Assembly: GCA_038251405.1 (NCBI GenBank)
Contig: JBBSBH010000016.1
Location: 1 to 64,000 of the forward strand
Source of the DNA: JADJLQ01 sp038251405
GTDB lineage: Bacteria > Bacteroidota > Bacteroidia > Chitinophagales > Saprospiraceae
Direction of reading: 5' to 3'
Length of the DNA stretch: 64,000 bases
Made by a program: the position numbers and the translations under genes. Positions within the stretch are counted from its first letter, which is position 1; each line of letters begins with the position of its first letter. Shown in pieces: positions 8,496 through 18,041 of the stretch. The notes below the pieces were generated by a model. The model ran no database searches and had not been told where the DNA came from. It was given only the letters and a program-made list of their open reading frames with translations.

Positions 8496-9692
8496 ATGAA
8501 GCAGAATCTGAGTATTAAAAGTTGGTGGGGCGCTCCAAGAAAATTTACCACAGAAAAAGAAGAACGAAAAATTAGCTGGCTGGAATTATTTTACGATTTG
8601 GTCTATGTAATTGCTATTTCGACTGTAACCCATTATGTGGCTGAGGATTTCAAGACGGATACTGTATTAGATTATTTTTATCTATTCTCCATTATATTTT
8701 GGGGATGGTTAAATGGAAGTCTCTATCATGATCTTCATGGCACTGAAGGGTTGCGCACAAAATTGATGACACTTTGGCAAATGGCTATTGTGGCCGCGCT
8801 CGTAATTACACTTCATAGCGATGAAAAAGATTTGTTATTTAATGCCACTATTGTACTACTGATCATGCAAGTGTACATTACCTATATATGGTGGAGTGTA
8901 GGGTTTTATGACAAAGCGCACCGCAGGCTTAATCTGCCTTATACCTTTCTTTATTTAATTTCATTTGGATTGATATTTTCAACACTATTTTTGGAGCAAC
9001 CCTACATGCGCATCATTTATTATATCTCCTTAGTATTAAACTATATACCCCCTTTCATATCAAATGTTTTATTGAAAAACAAATCTATGGAGCTCAATCT
9101 TTCATCAAGCATGATGGAGCGGTTGGGTTTGTTTACAATCATTATTTTTGGCGAAGTGGTTCTGGGTCTTATCAATGGTATTATAGGGTTTCACCATTTG
9201 AGCCTGGAGATTTGGATTGAGTTTATAGTAGCCATCTGCATTGTATTTATGCTGTGGTGGTTGTTTTTCACCATGATTTCAGATAAAGAATGTAAAAATG
9301 GTTTTGTCATAAGTAGCCTGTTTGAAATATTGTTTATACCCACGCTCATGGGATTGGGTTTATTAGCGGCTTCCTTTAGCGTATTGTTCAGGAATTTTTC
9401 TAAGCCGGAAATCTCCATGGCCTGGTCGTTGCCATGCTATCGATTTTCCATTGGTCTATTTATCATCGGTATCTGCACTATGATGGGTTTTATTAAATAC
9501 TCTGCCGAAGTAAATTGGTTTAAAAATAGAGCCCGACTATCCTTATTTATTACAGGAGTGTTATTGATGATATTTGCTTTTTTGCCGTTTGAAATTCCTT
9601 TATTATATCAATTGCTGATCGTATTACTACTACTAGTTACAGTCATTTTATACCTCAATGATATTTGGTATAGAAGGCTTCGCATAAAATAG
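8496..9692 (+). CDS. LtrA-family (low temperature requirement A) membrane protein
   Basis: A 398-residue multi-pass membrane protein. The N-terminal signature WLELFYDLVYVIAISTVTHY (about residues 24-43) is diagnostic for the LtrA family. It is followed by roughly ten to eleven hydrophobic segments and the conserved ERLGLFTIIIFGE segment in the middle. I take ATG at 8496; one codon upstream is a TTG in the same frame. LtrA was named from a Listeria cold-growth mutant, and its biochemical role is unknown. It stands alone between arsS and glgE, with over 100 bases on either side. Confidence 0.85.
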   Translation: MKQNLSIKSWWGAPRKFTTEKEERKISWLELFYDLVYVIAISTVTHYVAEDFKTDTVLDYFYLFSIIFWGWLNGSLYHDLHGTEGLRTKLMTLWQMAIVAALVITLHSDEKDLLFNATIVLLIMQVYITYIWWSVGFYDKAHRRLNLPYTFLYLISFGLIFSTLFLEQPYMRIIYYISLVLNYIPPFISNVLLKNKSMELNLSSSMMERLGLFTIIIFGEVVLGLINGIIGFHHLSLEIWIEFIVAICIVFMLWWLFFTMISDKECKNGFVISSLFEILFIPTLMGLGLLAASFSVLFRNFSKPEISMAWSLPCYRFSIGLFIIGICTMMGFIKYSAEVNWFKNRARLSLFITGVLLMIFAFLPFEIPLLYQLLIVLLLLVTVILYLNDIWYRRLRIK

Positions 9693-10008
9693 CCTGGGGC
9701 AATTAATCTTGCAAATTTATATTTTAAGTGACAAGAACCCTTCACGGCATGCATTATTTTCACCAATGAGTTAAAGCTCATCTTTATCATACCAATGTTT
9801 TAGGATTTTCCTACTAGTAATCTCACAATTTAAGTCTTTTGACTACCAAAGGTGTATGAGATAGTGCAGTCAATTTAATTAATAATTCTAGGGACACCTT
9901 CTTCCTTTTGCTCAGTATCCGAATAATTTATTAAAGTAAAAAGTGTCGTCAATCCCAATTTTCACCATTTCACACTAAATTAGCCCTCTGATTAAAATTC
10001 AAAATCAA
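9693..10008. other. Intergenic region upstream of glgE
   Basis: About 316 bases without a recognisable gene. A short minus-strand frame crosses the first part and has no familiar features. TAAATTAG near 9976-9983 loosely resembles a -7 element in front of glgE. I see no terminator or repeat of note. Confidence 0.4.
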
Positions 10009-11961
10009 ATGAATCCAAACGGACAGGGAAGAGTGTTTGCGTCAGTATTATCACCAGTAGTAGATGGTGGTTACTATGCTATAAGGAGAGTGGCAGGTCA
10101 ATGGGTACAGGTGCAGGCACAAATCATTTGTGATGGGCACGATGTAATTCAAGGTGGCCTTCAATTTAAACATGTCGGAGATAAAGACTGGGAGGAACAC
10201 CGCATTTGGAGTTATGCAGAGGATAGATGGCAAGGGAAATTTCAAGTGGACCGGCAAGGAAATTGGGAATATAGAGTAGTGGGTTGGGTGGATCATGGAC
10301 TTAGCTGGAGAGAAGGTCTGCAAAAAAAAGCCTATGATGGCCAATATGTAATGACGGAACTCAAAGATGGTATTCCGATTTTTGAAGCAATACAAAAGCA
10401 CTATAAGTCAAATAAAGAGGCTAAGGAGATTTTAAAAAAGCTCATTAATACTATTAATGATGAGCATCAATACGAGGAGGGAGTCAGAATGGCTTTGTCA
10501 AATGATGTACAACATGTCTTGTACACCTGCCCGGAGAAAAAATTTATTTCTTACAGTAAGTCCTTCCCATTATATGTTGATCGGCAACGGGCATTGTTTA
10601 GTGCGTGGTATGAGTTTTTCCCCAGGTCGGCTTCTGAGACACCTGGCCAGCATGGAACTTTTAAAGATTGTGAAAAACTGCTACCGCGAATTAAAGAGAT
10701 GGGGTTTGATGTATTGTACTTTCCACCCATTCATCCCATCGGCGAAGTAAATAGAAAAGGGAAAAATAATGCTACCATAGCTGGAGAAGGCGATGTGGGA
10801 TCACCCTGGGGAATTGGCAATAAAACTGGAGGCCATGACACCGTACATCCTGAACTAGGGACATTAGAAGATTATAAAGACTTAATACAAAAAGCAAAAG
10901 CAATCGATATTGAAATTGCCATGGATTTTGCATTACAATGTGCGCCAGATCACCCATGGGTGAAAGAACATCCATCCTGGTTTAAATGGCGAAGTGATGG
11001 AACCGTACAATATGCAGAAAACCCTCCTAAAAAATATCAGGATATTTTGCCCATCTATTTTGAAACAGAAGATTGGCGAGCACTCTGGACTGAAATTTAC
11101 AGAGTAGTAAGATACTGGATCGAGCAAGGTGTAACGATTTTCAGAGTGGATAATCCGCATACTAAGCCATTTGTATTTTGGGAATGGTTGATAGCAGAAA
11201 TAAAAAAAGACTATCCGGATATCCTTTTCTTATCTGAGGCATTTACCCGGGCTGCCTTGATGTATCACCTGGGTAAAATAGGGTTTACCCAAAGCTACAA
11301 TTATTTTCCCTGGAAAAGTTCGAAGCATGAATTAATAGGATATATGAATGAGCTCACTACAGGTACTACGGCAGAAATATTCCGACCTAATTTCTGGCCA
11401 AACACACCTGATATCAATACTTTTCCTATGCAAAATGGCAACCCATCACTTTATATGATCAGGCTATTTCTGGCGGCTACATTGTGTAGTAGTTATGGGA
11501 TTTATGGTCCAGTATATGAATTGCTTGTTCACGAAGCCTTGCCTGGAAAAGAAGAATACTACCGATCTGAAAAATATGAAATATATCATTGGGATTGGAC
11601 TAAACACAATAAAGTAACCATGTTGATCACCATGCTCAACAAGATCAGGAAAGAGCATCCTGCATTTCACCAGACCAATAATTGGGAGAATGTACCTATT
11701 GAAAATGAGCAGATGATAGCTTACTATAAAGAAAGTGATGACGGAAGTGATAAAATACTTTGCATAGTAAATCTAAATCCTTTTGAAAGACAGACGGCTT
11801 CGTTGCAAGCACCTATACAGAAGATCGGAGTGCATCCTGGACAAAATTTCATCGTTCATGATCTGATAAGTGAGAATAGCTGGATCTGGAATCAAGAGTG
11901 GAATTATATTGCTTTGGATCCTGGGATGCCTTTTCACTTATTTAAAGTAAGAATTGTTTAA
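10009..11961 (+). CDS. glgE: Alpha-1,4-glucan:maltose-1-phosphate maltosyltransferase GlgE
   Basis: A 650-residue GH13_3 enzyme. It transfers maltose from maltose-1-phosphate to an alpha-1,4-glucan. An N-terminal DUF3416 domain covers about residues 10-190. The GH13 barrel has the family strings AWYEFFPRS, DVLYFPPIHPIG and GSPWGIGN, the nucleophile Asp381 in FRVDNPHTKP, and the acid Glu410 in FLSEAFTRA. The length matches the family. GlgE is usually encoded with TreS/Pep2 (maltokinase) and GlgB. None of these is nearby, so the substrate must come from genes elsewhere. Confidence 0.95.
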   Translation: MNPNGQGRVFASVLSPVVDGGYYAIRRVAGQWVQVQAQIICDGHDVIQGGLQFKHVGDKDWEEHRIWSYAEDRWQGKFQVDRQGNWEYRVVGWVDHGLSWREGLQKKAYDGQYVMTELKDGIPIFEAIQKHYKSNKEAKEILKKLINTINDEHQYEEGVRMALSNDVQHVLYTCPEKKFISYSKSFPLYVDRQRALFSAWYEFFPRSASETPGQHGTFKDCEKLLPRIKEMGFDVLYFPPIHPIGEVNRKGKNNATIAGEGDVGSPWGIGNKTGGHDTVHPELGTLEDYKDLIQKAKAIDIEIAMDFALQCAPDHPWVKEHPSWFKWRSDGTVQYAENPPKKYQDILPIYFETEDWRALWTEIYRVVRYWIEQGVTIFRVDNPHTKPFVFWEWLIAEIKKDYPDILFLSEAFTRAALMYHLGKIGFTQSYNYFPWKSSKHELIGYMNELTTGTTAEIFRPNFWPNTPDINTFPMQNGNPSLYMIRLFLAATLCSSYGIYGPVYELLVHEALPGKEEYYRSEKYEIYHWDWTKHNKVTMLITMLNKIRKEHPAFHQTNNWENVPIENEQMIAYYKESDDGSDKILCIVNLNPFERQTASLQAPIQKIGVHPGQNFIVHDLISENSWIWNQEWNYIALDPGMPFHLFKVRIV

Positions 11962-12069
11962 CCATTAAAGAATTTATTCATTTTAACCCGAAAGAAAAAA
12001 GAAAATTTACTTATAAAAAAATTAGCTATTTGTATTATTATTATTTAAAAATACCTAAATAGAATTTCA

Positions 12070-12603
12070 ATGAAATCAATTTTTATAGGACTAGTGATAT
12101 TCAGCTTTTGTTACTGTAATTCAGCATCACCATCCGACACCGACACCCTCCGTTCCATACTCCTCGAGCAATTAAAAACTACTCATAACAATAAAGATTG
12201 GTTCGTGCCCATCAATCAAGCCATCGAAGGACTAACTTCGGAGCAAGCTTCGTGGACTGACGGCAGTGGCAATCACTCTATTGCTCAGCTTACCAATCAT
12301 CTCATCTTTTGGAATCAACAACAGCTATCTAATTTCAAAGGAGAAAAGAAGGGCGCATTTAGTGGTGATAATAATGAAACATTCAGCACTGTAGATCAGA
12401 CAGCGTGGGATATTAGTGTCAAAAGAATAGATAGTATTATGACTGCAATAGAAAAATTGGTAGAGACTGCGCCAGCTACAAAACTTAGTGAGTGGGCGTC
12501 TGTCACCGCACATATAGGGACGCATAATGCATATCATACAGGCCAGATATTATATATAAGGAAGGAACAGAAGAGCTGGGATCCTGAGAAAGGAGTGAAG
12601 TGA
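12070..12603 (+). CDS. DinB-like lipoprotein or secreted protein
   Basis: A 177-residue protein with an N-terminal signal ending in FCYCNS, consistent with a lipobox-like Cys near residue 16. The rest is a four-helix DinB/DUF664-type domain. Candidate metal ligands are His in QLTNHLIFWN and the C-terminal HIGTHNAYHTGQILY. DinB-fold proteins bind a divalent metal, and some transfer thiols. Export of such a domain is less common than cytoplasmic forms. It has its own upstream gap of about 108 bases and no obvious partner. Confidence 0.75.
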   Translation: MKSIFIGLVIFSFCYCNSASPSDTDTLRSILLEQLKTTHNNKDWFVPINQAIEGLTSEQASWTDGSGNHSIAQLTNHLIFWNQQQLSNFKGEKKGAFSGDNNETFSTVDQTAWDISVKRIDSIMTAIEKLVETAPATKLSEWASVTAHIGTHNAYHTGQILYIRKEQKSWDPEKGVK

Positions 12604-12747
12604 TTTTGAAGCAATAAACTCATTTGGGAACATAGAGATTTCAGGAATCAGATTGTTTTTATATGCCTTGTAATTTAAATACCTTTACGAAGATGCTGGT
12701 AATAATACCATTAAATAAAAAAGTAAATAGTAAATCAATATTTCAAT

Positions 12748-13731
12748 ATGAAAGGCCTTAAAGTATTTGTAAGTCGTAAAATTCCTGCTATCGGTATTGA
12801 TCTACTAAATCAAAATGGATTTGTAGTGGATGTTTGGCAAGAAGACAGTCCCATGACTCAGGAAGAATTAATTCAAGCCTCTAAAAAAGCAGATCTGCTT
12901 TTAAGCTTAGGAGAAAATAAAATCGATAGGTATTTTTTACATGAATGCAAGCATCTTAAAATGATTTCCCAGTTTGCAGTGGGCTATGATAATATAGATA
13001 TAAAAGAAGCTACCAAATTGAAAATACCCGTAGGAAACACGCCAGGCGTATTAGCAGATGCCACCGCTGATATTGCATTTGGACTGATGATAGCAGTGTC
13101 CAGAAAATTCTTTTTTAATTATCAAAAAATAATCCATGGTGGCTGGGGTGCGTTCATGCCTACAGCCAATCTTGGACAGGAATTATATGGGAAAACCCTT
13201 GGGATCTTTGGGCTCGGCTCAATAGGATTAGTGATGGCCCAGCGATGCAGCGCTGCCTATCATATGGATATTATTTACTGTAATAGATCAAGAAACGAAA
13301 TTGCAGAAGAAATGTACCAGGCAAGAAGAGTAGACTTTGAAGAATTACTACGTGCCAGTGATGTATTGAGTGTACATGCTGTACTCAGTGATGAAACGCG
13401 GGGGAAATTTAATCGCGATGCATTTTCCAAAATGAAGCCTACTTCTATATATATCAATACTTCCAGGGGAGGAGTGCACAACGAAGAAGATTTGAAATGG
13501 GCACTGGTTAATAAAATCATTTGGGGAGCAGGGCTTGATGTTACCAATCCAGAGCCTATGTCAAAGGACAATCCTCTTTTGCATATGGAAAGCGTGGCCA
13601 TTTTACCTCATATTGGTTCAGCGACAATAGAAGCCAGAGATGGAATGTCAAGACTGGCCGCCGAGAATATTATCTGCTACATAAAAGATGGCAAAGTACC
13701 GCATTGTGTAAATAAAGAGGTTTTTGGGTGA
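12748..13731 (+). CDS. D-2-hydroxyacid dehydrogenase (glyoxylate/hydroxypyruvate reductase-like)
   Basis: A 327-residue NAD(P)-dependent D-isomer-specific dehydrogenase. The Rossmann motif GIFGLGSIGLVMA starts at about residue 153. The catalytic triad is visible as Arg in INTSRGG, Glu in DVTNPEP and His in LPHIGSA. The closest well-known group is glyoxylate/hydroxypyruvate reductase or D-glycerate dehydrogenase, but the exact substrate cannot be fixed from sequence. It ends 8 bases from the convergent DPP IV gene, leaving no space for a separate terminator. Confidence 0.9.
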   Translation: MKGLKVFVSRKIPAIGIDLLNQNGFVVDVWQEDSPMTQEELIQASKKADLLLSLGENKIDRYFLHECKHLKMISQFAVGYDNIDIKEATKLKIPVGNTPGVLADATADIAFGLMIAVSRKFFFNYQKIIHGGWGAFMPTANLGQELYGKTLGIFGLGSIGLVMAQRCSAAYHMDIIYCNRSRNEIAEEMYQARRVDFEELLRASDVLSVHAVLSDETRGKFNRDAFSKMKPTSIYINTSRGGVHNEEDLKWALVNKIIWGAGLDVTNPEPMSKDNPLLHMESVAILPHIGSATIEARDGMSRLAAENIICYIKDGKVPHCVNKEVFG

Positions 13732-13739
13732 TAAAACGC

Positions 13740-15842
13740 TCAGCTTTTCGGCCCGGGTATCTTCGATCTGAAATCATTTCTATTCCACCAATTTTTTTGC
13801 ATTTCAAAATTTTGCCTGTTACGAGCGGCTCCCCAGCCTCCGTGTCTTACATTGGGATAGACCATCATATCGAATTGCTTACCGGTTAATTGCAATTTTT
13901 CAATGAGTTGAAATGTGTTTTGCATATGCACATTATCATCGGTGCTGCCATGCTCTATCAGAAGTTTTCCTTTTAAATTATCAGTATAAGTAAGTACAGA
14001 GCCTGCCCGGTATCCTTCAGGATTGTCCTGTGGGGTATCCATATATCTTTCCGTGTAGACATTATCATACAAATGCCAGTCAATCACAGGCGCCATTGAA
14101 ATACCATGAGTGAATGTATTAGGAGCTTTCATCAAAGCAAGTGCGGTCATATACCCTCCATAGCTGCCGCCTTTAATTGCTATATGTGCAGAATCAATAA
14201 AAGGTAATGTCTTGAGGTATTCCGCCACTTTTACGTAATCATGTATTTCCCATTTGCCAAGATTACGGTACATATAATCAAGGCCTTTTTTACCGAATAA
14301 TCCGGAGGCACGGTGATCAGTCTCCAGCTTAATGACACCCTGGTTTAACAATTGATCATTGGAATTATCTATGTATTCATTTCTTAAACCTCCTGCATCG
14401 GGACCACCATAAATGTCAAAAAGCACAGGATATATCTTACCCGCTTTTTTACCTTCTTCAAAATCGGCTGGCAAATTCCAGATTACTGGTAAGTCAAATC
14501 CATCTCCTGATGGTACTGTGAAATATTCGGTCTTCGCACCAGCTATTTTATTAGTATTAACGGATTGACCAATGTCTCTGATTTTTTTACCATCAACATT
14601 GCCTATATACATGGACCTCGGAGTTTGCATATTACTCCAGGTATCAATGAAATTACTATGGTTGGGTGAAAATAGAAGATGATGCGCGCCCTCATTTTGA
14701 CTGATTTCTTTTACACCTGTTCCGTCCAGCTTCATTTTAAAAAGTGCATTATAATTCAAGTGATTCTCTCCTGTACCAGTAAATAAAATTTGATTTTTTG
14801 ATTCATCGATACTGACTATTTCATTTACTCTCCATTTAAACCTGGTGATTTGTGATAATACTTTTTTGTCCTGATCAAACAGGTAGATGTTCCACCAACC
14901 ATCCAGTGGATGAATCAGATAAAAGCTATTGTCTTTTAGAAACCATAGATTTTCGTGAAATTCAACCCAGGTGGGATACTTTTCTTCAAATAAATATTTT
15001 TTTGATTTGGCATTAATGTCAAATGAATAAAACTTCAAATCGTTCTGATCTCTGTTAAGCTCCTGAAAAATAAGTTGCTTGCTATCAGGAGTCCAAAACG
15101 GCCATGCGGTATATTGATCTGCTTTTTCGTCTTCTTCCACTTTAGTAATTATGCCTGAGGCAAGGTCTATGACCTCCATATTAACATTGGGGTTAGGATC
15201 GCCTGCTTTGGGATAGTGCTCGTTCTCTAAGGTTATATGCACACCTTCGGAGCGGGTAATTGGAAATTTGGGTACAGGCGTATCATCCGTATGCAAATAG
15301 GCAATAGTTTTACCATCAGGGCTCCACCAGTAGGCCCGATACCGGGATGCCCTTCCTAATATTTCTTCAAAATAAACCCACGAAGCATAACCATTATAAA
15401 CATCTTCATTACCTGTAAATGTTAGTTGCCGGTGAAGATTATTTTCCAGTGATGCTATCCACAGATCACCCCCCTTAACATAGGCGATAGACCTGCCATC
15501 CGGGGAGAAAGTCGGTACTTTTTCTTCTAAAGCATCAGCAGTAATTTGCTTTAGCCTGCCATCATACAAGAAAAGATCATTTTGCCGCTTGATCAAATAT
15601 TGATTATTAGCCATTCCCCATGACTCTCTGCGTAAAGAATCTGGTAGCTGCAATTCTGATGATGACACCTTGTATATGGTGGCTTGACCAGTAACTGCAT
15701 TCACCTTATAAGAATTGGTATTTAGGTTTTCTATTCTTGTTTCAAGATAATTATTGTCATCTAGCCATTTGGTGATAGTAGGGAGCGATTGGCTTACAGC
15801 ATATTGTGCATAAAATACAAGGATGAATAATATATGCTTCAT
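13740..15842 (-). CDS. Dipeptidyl peptidase IV (S9B family), secreted
   Basis: A 700-residue exopeptidase that removes X-Pro or X-Ala dipeptides. The signal peptide is MKHILFILVFYAQYAVSQ. An eight-bladed beta-propeller domain follows (residues about 30-460) with the substrate-anchoring Glu pair in WVYFEEILGR. The alpha/beta hydrolase domain carries Ser560 in GGSYGGYM, Asp in STDDNVH (about 635-636) and His667 in NVRHGGWG. It is likely periplasmic and feeds peptide catabolism. The first 86 bases overlap, in another frame, with the 3' end of the upstream toxin gene. Confidence 0.95.
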   Translation of the reverse strand: MKHILFILVFYAQYAVSQSLPTITKWLDDNNYLETRIENLNTNSYKVNAVTGQATIYKVSSSELQLPDSLRRESWGMANNQYLIKRQNDLFLYDGRLKQITADALEEKVPTFSPDGRSIAYVKGGDLWIASLENNLHRQLTFTGNEDVYNGYASWVYFEEILGRASRYRAYWWSPDGKTIAYLHTDDTPVPKFPITRSEGVHITLENEHYPKAGDPNPNVNMEVIDLASGIITKVEEDEKADQYTAWPFWTPDSKQLIFQELNRDQNDLKFYSFDINAKSKKYLFEEKYPTWVEFHENLWFLKDNSFYLIHPLDGWWNIYLFDQDKKVLSQITRFKWRVNEIVSIDESKNQILFTGTGENHLNYNALFKMKLDGTGVKEISQNEGAHHLLFSPNHSNFIDTWSNMQTPRSMYIGNVDGKKIRDIGQSVNTNKIAGAKTEYFTVPSGDGFDLPVIWNLPADFEEGKKAGKIYPVLFDIYGGPDAGGLRNEYIDNSNDQLLNQGVIKLETDHRASGLFGKKGLDYMYRNLGKWEIHDYVKVAEYLKTLPFIDSAHIAIKGGSYGGYMTALALMKAPNTFTHGISMAPVIDWHLYDNVYTERYMDTPQDNPEGYRAGSVLTYTDNLKGKLLIEHGSTDDNVHMQNTFQLIEKLQLTGKQFDMMVYPNVRHGGWGAARNRQNFEMQKNWWNRNDFRSKIPGPKS

Positions 15843-16182
15843 TAGTCTGGATTTTTTTTATTATTCTGGAAATAATTTCTTTTATCTCTTTCTGAGAGAT
15901 TGAATCAATCTGAGATTTATCATAAATTGACAAAAGATAAATTTGTTCAGCTATGATTACCACCCAAGTAATTAATCTTAGCCCTCCTCTTTTACCTTGT
16001 CCTTTTGATTTAACTGCAAACCCAATTTTATAAACACTTTTACCAAGAGACTTTCCTTGAAATGGATTTAATAATAGACTATCCTTTAGAAGAGCAAGCT
16101 CTATTGACAAAGAAGGAAACTTTTTATTCAGCTTCTTTAAATTTTTATCAAAAGCTTCCAGTGTAACTATTTTATAGCTCAT
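15757..16182 (-). CDS. RelE/ParE-family toxin, with C-terminal read-through extension
   Basis: A 141-residue frame. Residues 1-112 look like a complete RelE/ParE-type mRNA interferase: FDKNLKKLNKKFPSL, the basic core KSKGQGKRGGLRLITW, and YLLSIYDKSQIDSISQKEI. Family members usually end about here. The last 28 residues (from NEAYIIHP) come entirely from sequence that encodes the DPP IV signal peptide in another frame, so they look acquired rather than native. The start overlaps the antitoxin gene by 11 bases, typical for a toxin-antitoxin operon. The extended toxin may be less active. Confidence 0.8.
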   Translation of the reverse strand: MSYKIVTLEAFDKNLKKLNKKFPSLSIELALLKDSLLLNPFQGKSLGKSVYKIGFAVKSKGQGKRGGLRLITWVVIIAEQIYLLSIYDKSQIDSISQKEIKEIISRIIKKIQTNEAYIIHPCILCTICCKPIAPYYHQMAR

Positions 16183-16408
16183 TAAGCAAATCTTCTATAG
16201 GCCTCGCTTTTAATTTGCCTTGTTTAATTAAGTTTATATCCTTTACTACTTGCTTTAATACTCTACTCTCTTTAATTTTAGCAATCTTTTTTAGCTTCAA
16301 TTCCTTCTGTACTATTAATTTCACTTTGAGAGCCTTACCAAAAGCTTTAAAAGCATCAATTTGTTCGCTAGTAGCATCATGAGCTATGATAGTTACATCA
16401 GATTTCAT
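16172..16408 (-). CDS. Antitoxin of RelE-type pair (DUF2683-like)
   Basis: A 78-residue, highly charged protein: MKSDVTIIAHDATSEQIDAF, then AFGKALKVKL, then a Lys-rich middle and the acidic tail ARPIEDLLNEL. This order (short beta start, ALKAFxKALK helix, acidic C-terminus) fits the DUF2683-type antitoxins that precede RelE-like toxins. It lies immediately upstream of the toxin and overlaps it by 11 bases. It would neutralise the toxin by binding and probably autoregulates the operon. A near-consensus GATATTTG lies four bases before its ATG on the minus strand. Confidence 0.75.
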   Translation of the reverse strand: MKSDVTIIAHDATSEQIDAFKAFGKALKVKLIVQKELKLKKIAKIKESRVLKQVVKDINLIKQGKLKARPIEDLLNEL

Positions 16409-16473
16409 TCTACAAATATCAGTGAAAATGAGGAATCAATTTAATATTATTAGGGTGATTTTATCCAAATCGA

Positions 16474-17973
16474 TTATTCCGTTTCTTTTTGAATAAGATC
16501 AACGGTTTTGTTATATAGTTCTTCAGCCCTTTGAGGGCTTGCTCCTATGGAAAGTATTCCCAATTTGCCATGTTGTGCTATTGCACCGATCAAATGGAAC
16601 ATGATACCTTCTTGTGTGGTGGCATCAAAATGAAGTCCATTGCAGATGGCAACATCAATAAGATCAGACGGGGTAAGCTTTTTAAAATTATCAAATATGA
16701 GGGCATCGGTAGCCATATAATATCGGGTCTGATCATTAGGCATTTTAAATACTCCTGATTTATAATCATAGTTTCCATTAGTCAATAATTGAAGCATCAG
16801 GTAAGGATGTGTAGTACCCCCTTTACGCAAATTGATTTCAATAGCATAATGATTCCATTGGTCATTCTCTTTTACTGAAACAAAATCTATCCCAAATCGA
16901 CCAATAACGCCTAAAGTCGTCATATAAGCTGCCGCTTTATAACCTAATTCCCCTATTTCCCTACGGTAATCTGCATCAGCAGGAAAGCTTGCCCCTATAT
17001 ATACCTGACCTGATTCACCGCCTAATATTTGATCATGAGTAGACACAATTTCAATTTCATTGAGTGGATTGATTACAATTTGTACCGAAGGAGATCTTTT
17101 GATTTCACCCTCTACGAATGCTTCCAATATGCCTCCCATTTCACCCATTTTCTGCATAAAGGATTCAAATATGATATCCCCTGCTACTATTTTGAGATTT
17201 TCTTTAAGTGAATGGATATTAATATCACCAGCAGGATATTTAAAAATAGCATTGCCATCACCAGAAAACCCTTCATTGAGTTTTAAGACTGCCCGTTTTA
17301 TATCCTGAATTTTGATTCTCAATTTATTAATCGCATCCAGCACATCTTCTATAGAATAAAGATTTTCAAAGCCATCTGGCATCAACAAACCGGCATTTCG
17401 AAATATTTCTCTACTGCCTGTTTTAGATCCATAGTGCGATAAATTAGATGGGCAGCCATATAATGGAATATTTAAATCCAATGCTAATCGTTCTTCTAAC
17501 GCAGTTACATTAAATGTGGCTAGATGGGCCACATGATCACCAGGAATAAGTTTTTTAATCTGATTTACTAATCTGGGTTTAGATAATAATTTTGCTGTAA
17601 GCGGAATATTTGAAGCGTCATGGCATGCTATCAAAGTAAGTCTGGCATTGGCGTGCAAAGCCGTCATACCAGGTATCAGATGTATATAATAATCCACAAT
17701 CACATCTTCAATTGGTGTACTGCTCACGTATATTAACCGGGTACGCGGCATCCTTAGGAGCAGGAGCAGGCAAAGCATTCGCTCTTCATAATGAATATGC
17801 CCTGAAATTTTGGAAAGGATATCTGAATCCAGAGATAAACTTGGAACAATAACTACAGTCTTTGGAGCCATAGGATCAGGGAATTGATGTTTAAATTGAT
17901 CAGGCAACTGGGTTTGCAGCTTGTCGAATCTCTTTAATTCATCCTCAGAAAGTCTGTACTGGTCTATAGTCAT
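16474..17973 (-). CDS. ATP-grasp ligase, PGM1-related
   Basis: A 499-residue protein. The ATG at 17971-17973 is preferred over an upstream TTG. The N-terminal half has segments seen in peptide ligase PGM1-related proteins (VVIVPSLSLDSDILSKISG and an MLCLLLLLRMPRTRLIYVSS segment). The C-terminal half is ATP-grasp-like: AVLKLNEGFSGDGNAIF, then GGESGQVYIGASFPA, and the metal-binding end YAIEINLRKGGTTHP. PGM1 joins an unusual amino acid to a peptide, but many relatives are uncharacterised, so the substrate here is unknown. It is the last of three same-strand genes after a polyprenyl synthase and a GNAT protein. Confidence 0.8.
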   Translation of the reverse strand: MTIDQYRLSEDELKRFDKLQTQLPDQFKHQFPDPMAPKTVVIVPSLSLDSDILSKISGHIHYEERMLCLLLLLRMPRTRLIYVSSTPIEDVIVDYYIHLIPGMTALHANARLTLIACHDASNIPLTAKLLSKPRLVNQIKKLIPGDHVAHLATFNVTALEERLALDLNIPLYGCPSNLSHYGSKTGSREIFRNAGLLMPDGFENLYSIEDVLDAINKLRIKIQDIKRAVLKLNEGFSGDGNAIFKYPAGDINIHSLKENLKIVAGDIIFESFMQKMGEMGGILEAFVEGEIKRSPSVQIVINPLNEIEIVSTHDQILGGESGQVYIGASFPADADYRREIGELGYKAAAYMTTLGVIGRFGIDFVSVKENDQWNHYAIEINLRKGGTTHPYLMLQLLTNGNYDYKSGVFKMPNDQTRYYMATDALIFDNFKKLTPSDLIDVAICNGLHFDATTQEGIMFHLIGAIAQHGKLGILSIGASPQRAEELYNKTVDLIQKETE

Positions 17974-18041
17974 TGGCAAGTACTAAGATAAGTTGCTTTG
18001 AAGAGAAATAAAAGTGATTATCTTTTGCATGACGCTTTGAA

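Noticed and set aside
9608..9790. Minus-strand frame over the end of the LtrA gene and the following gap.
   Set aside because: It mostly overlaps a conserved membrane protein gene in antisense and shows no protein-like features of its own.
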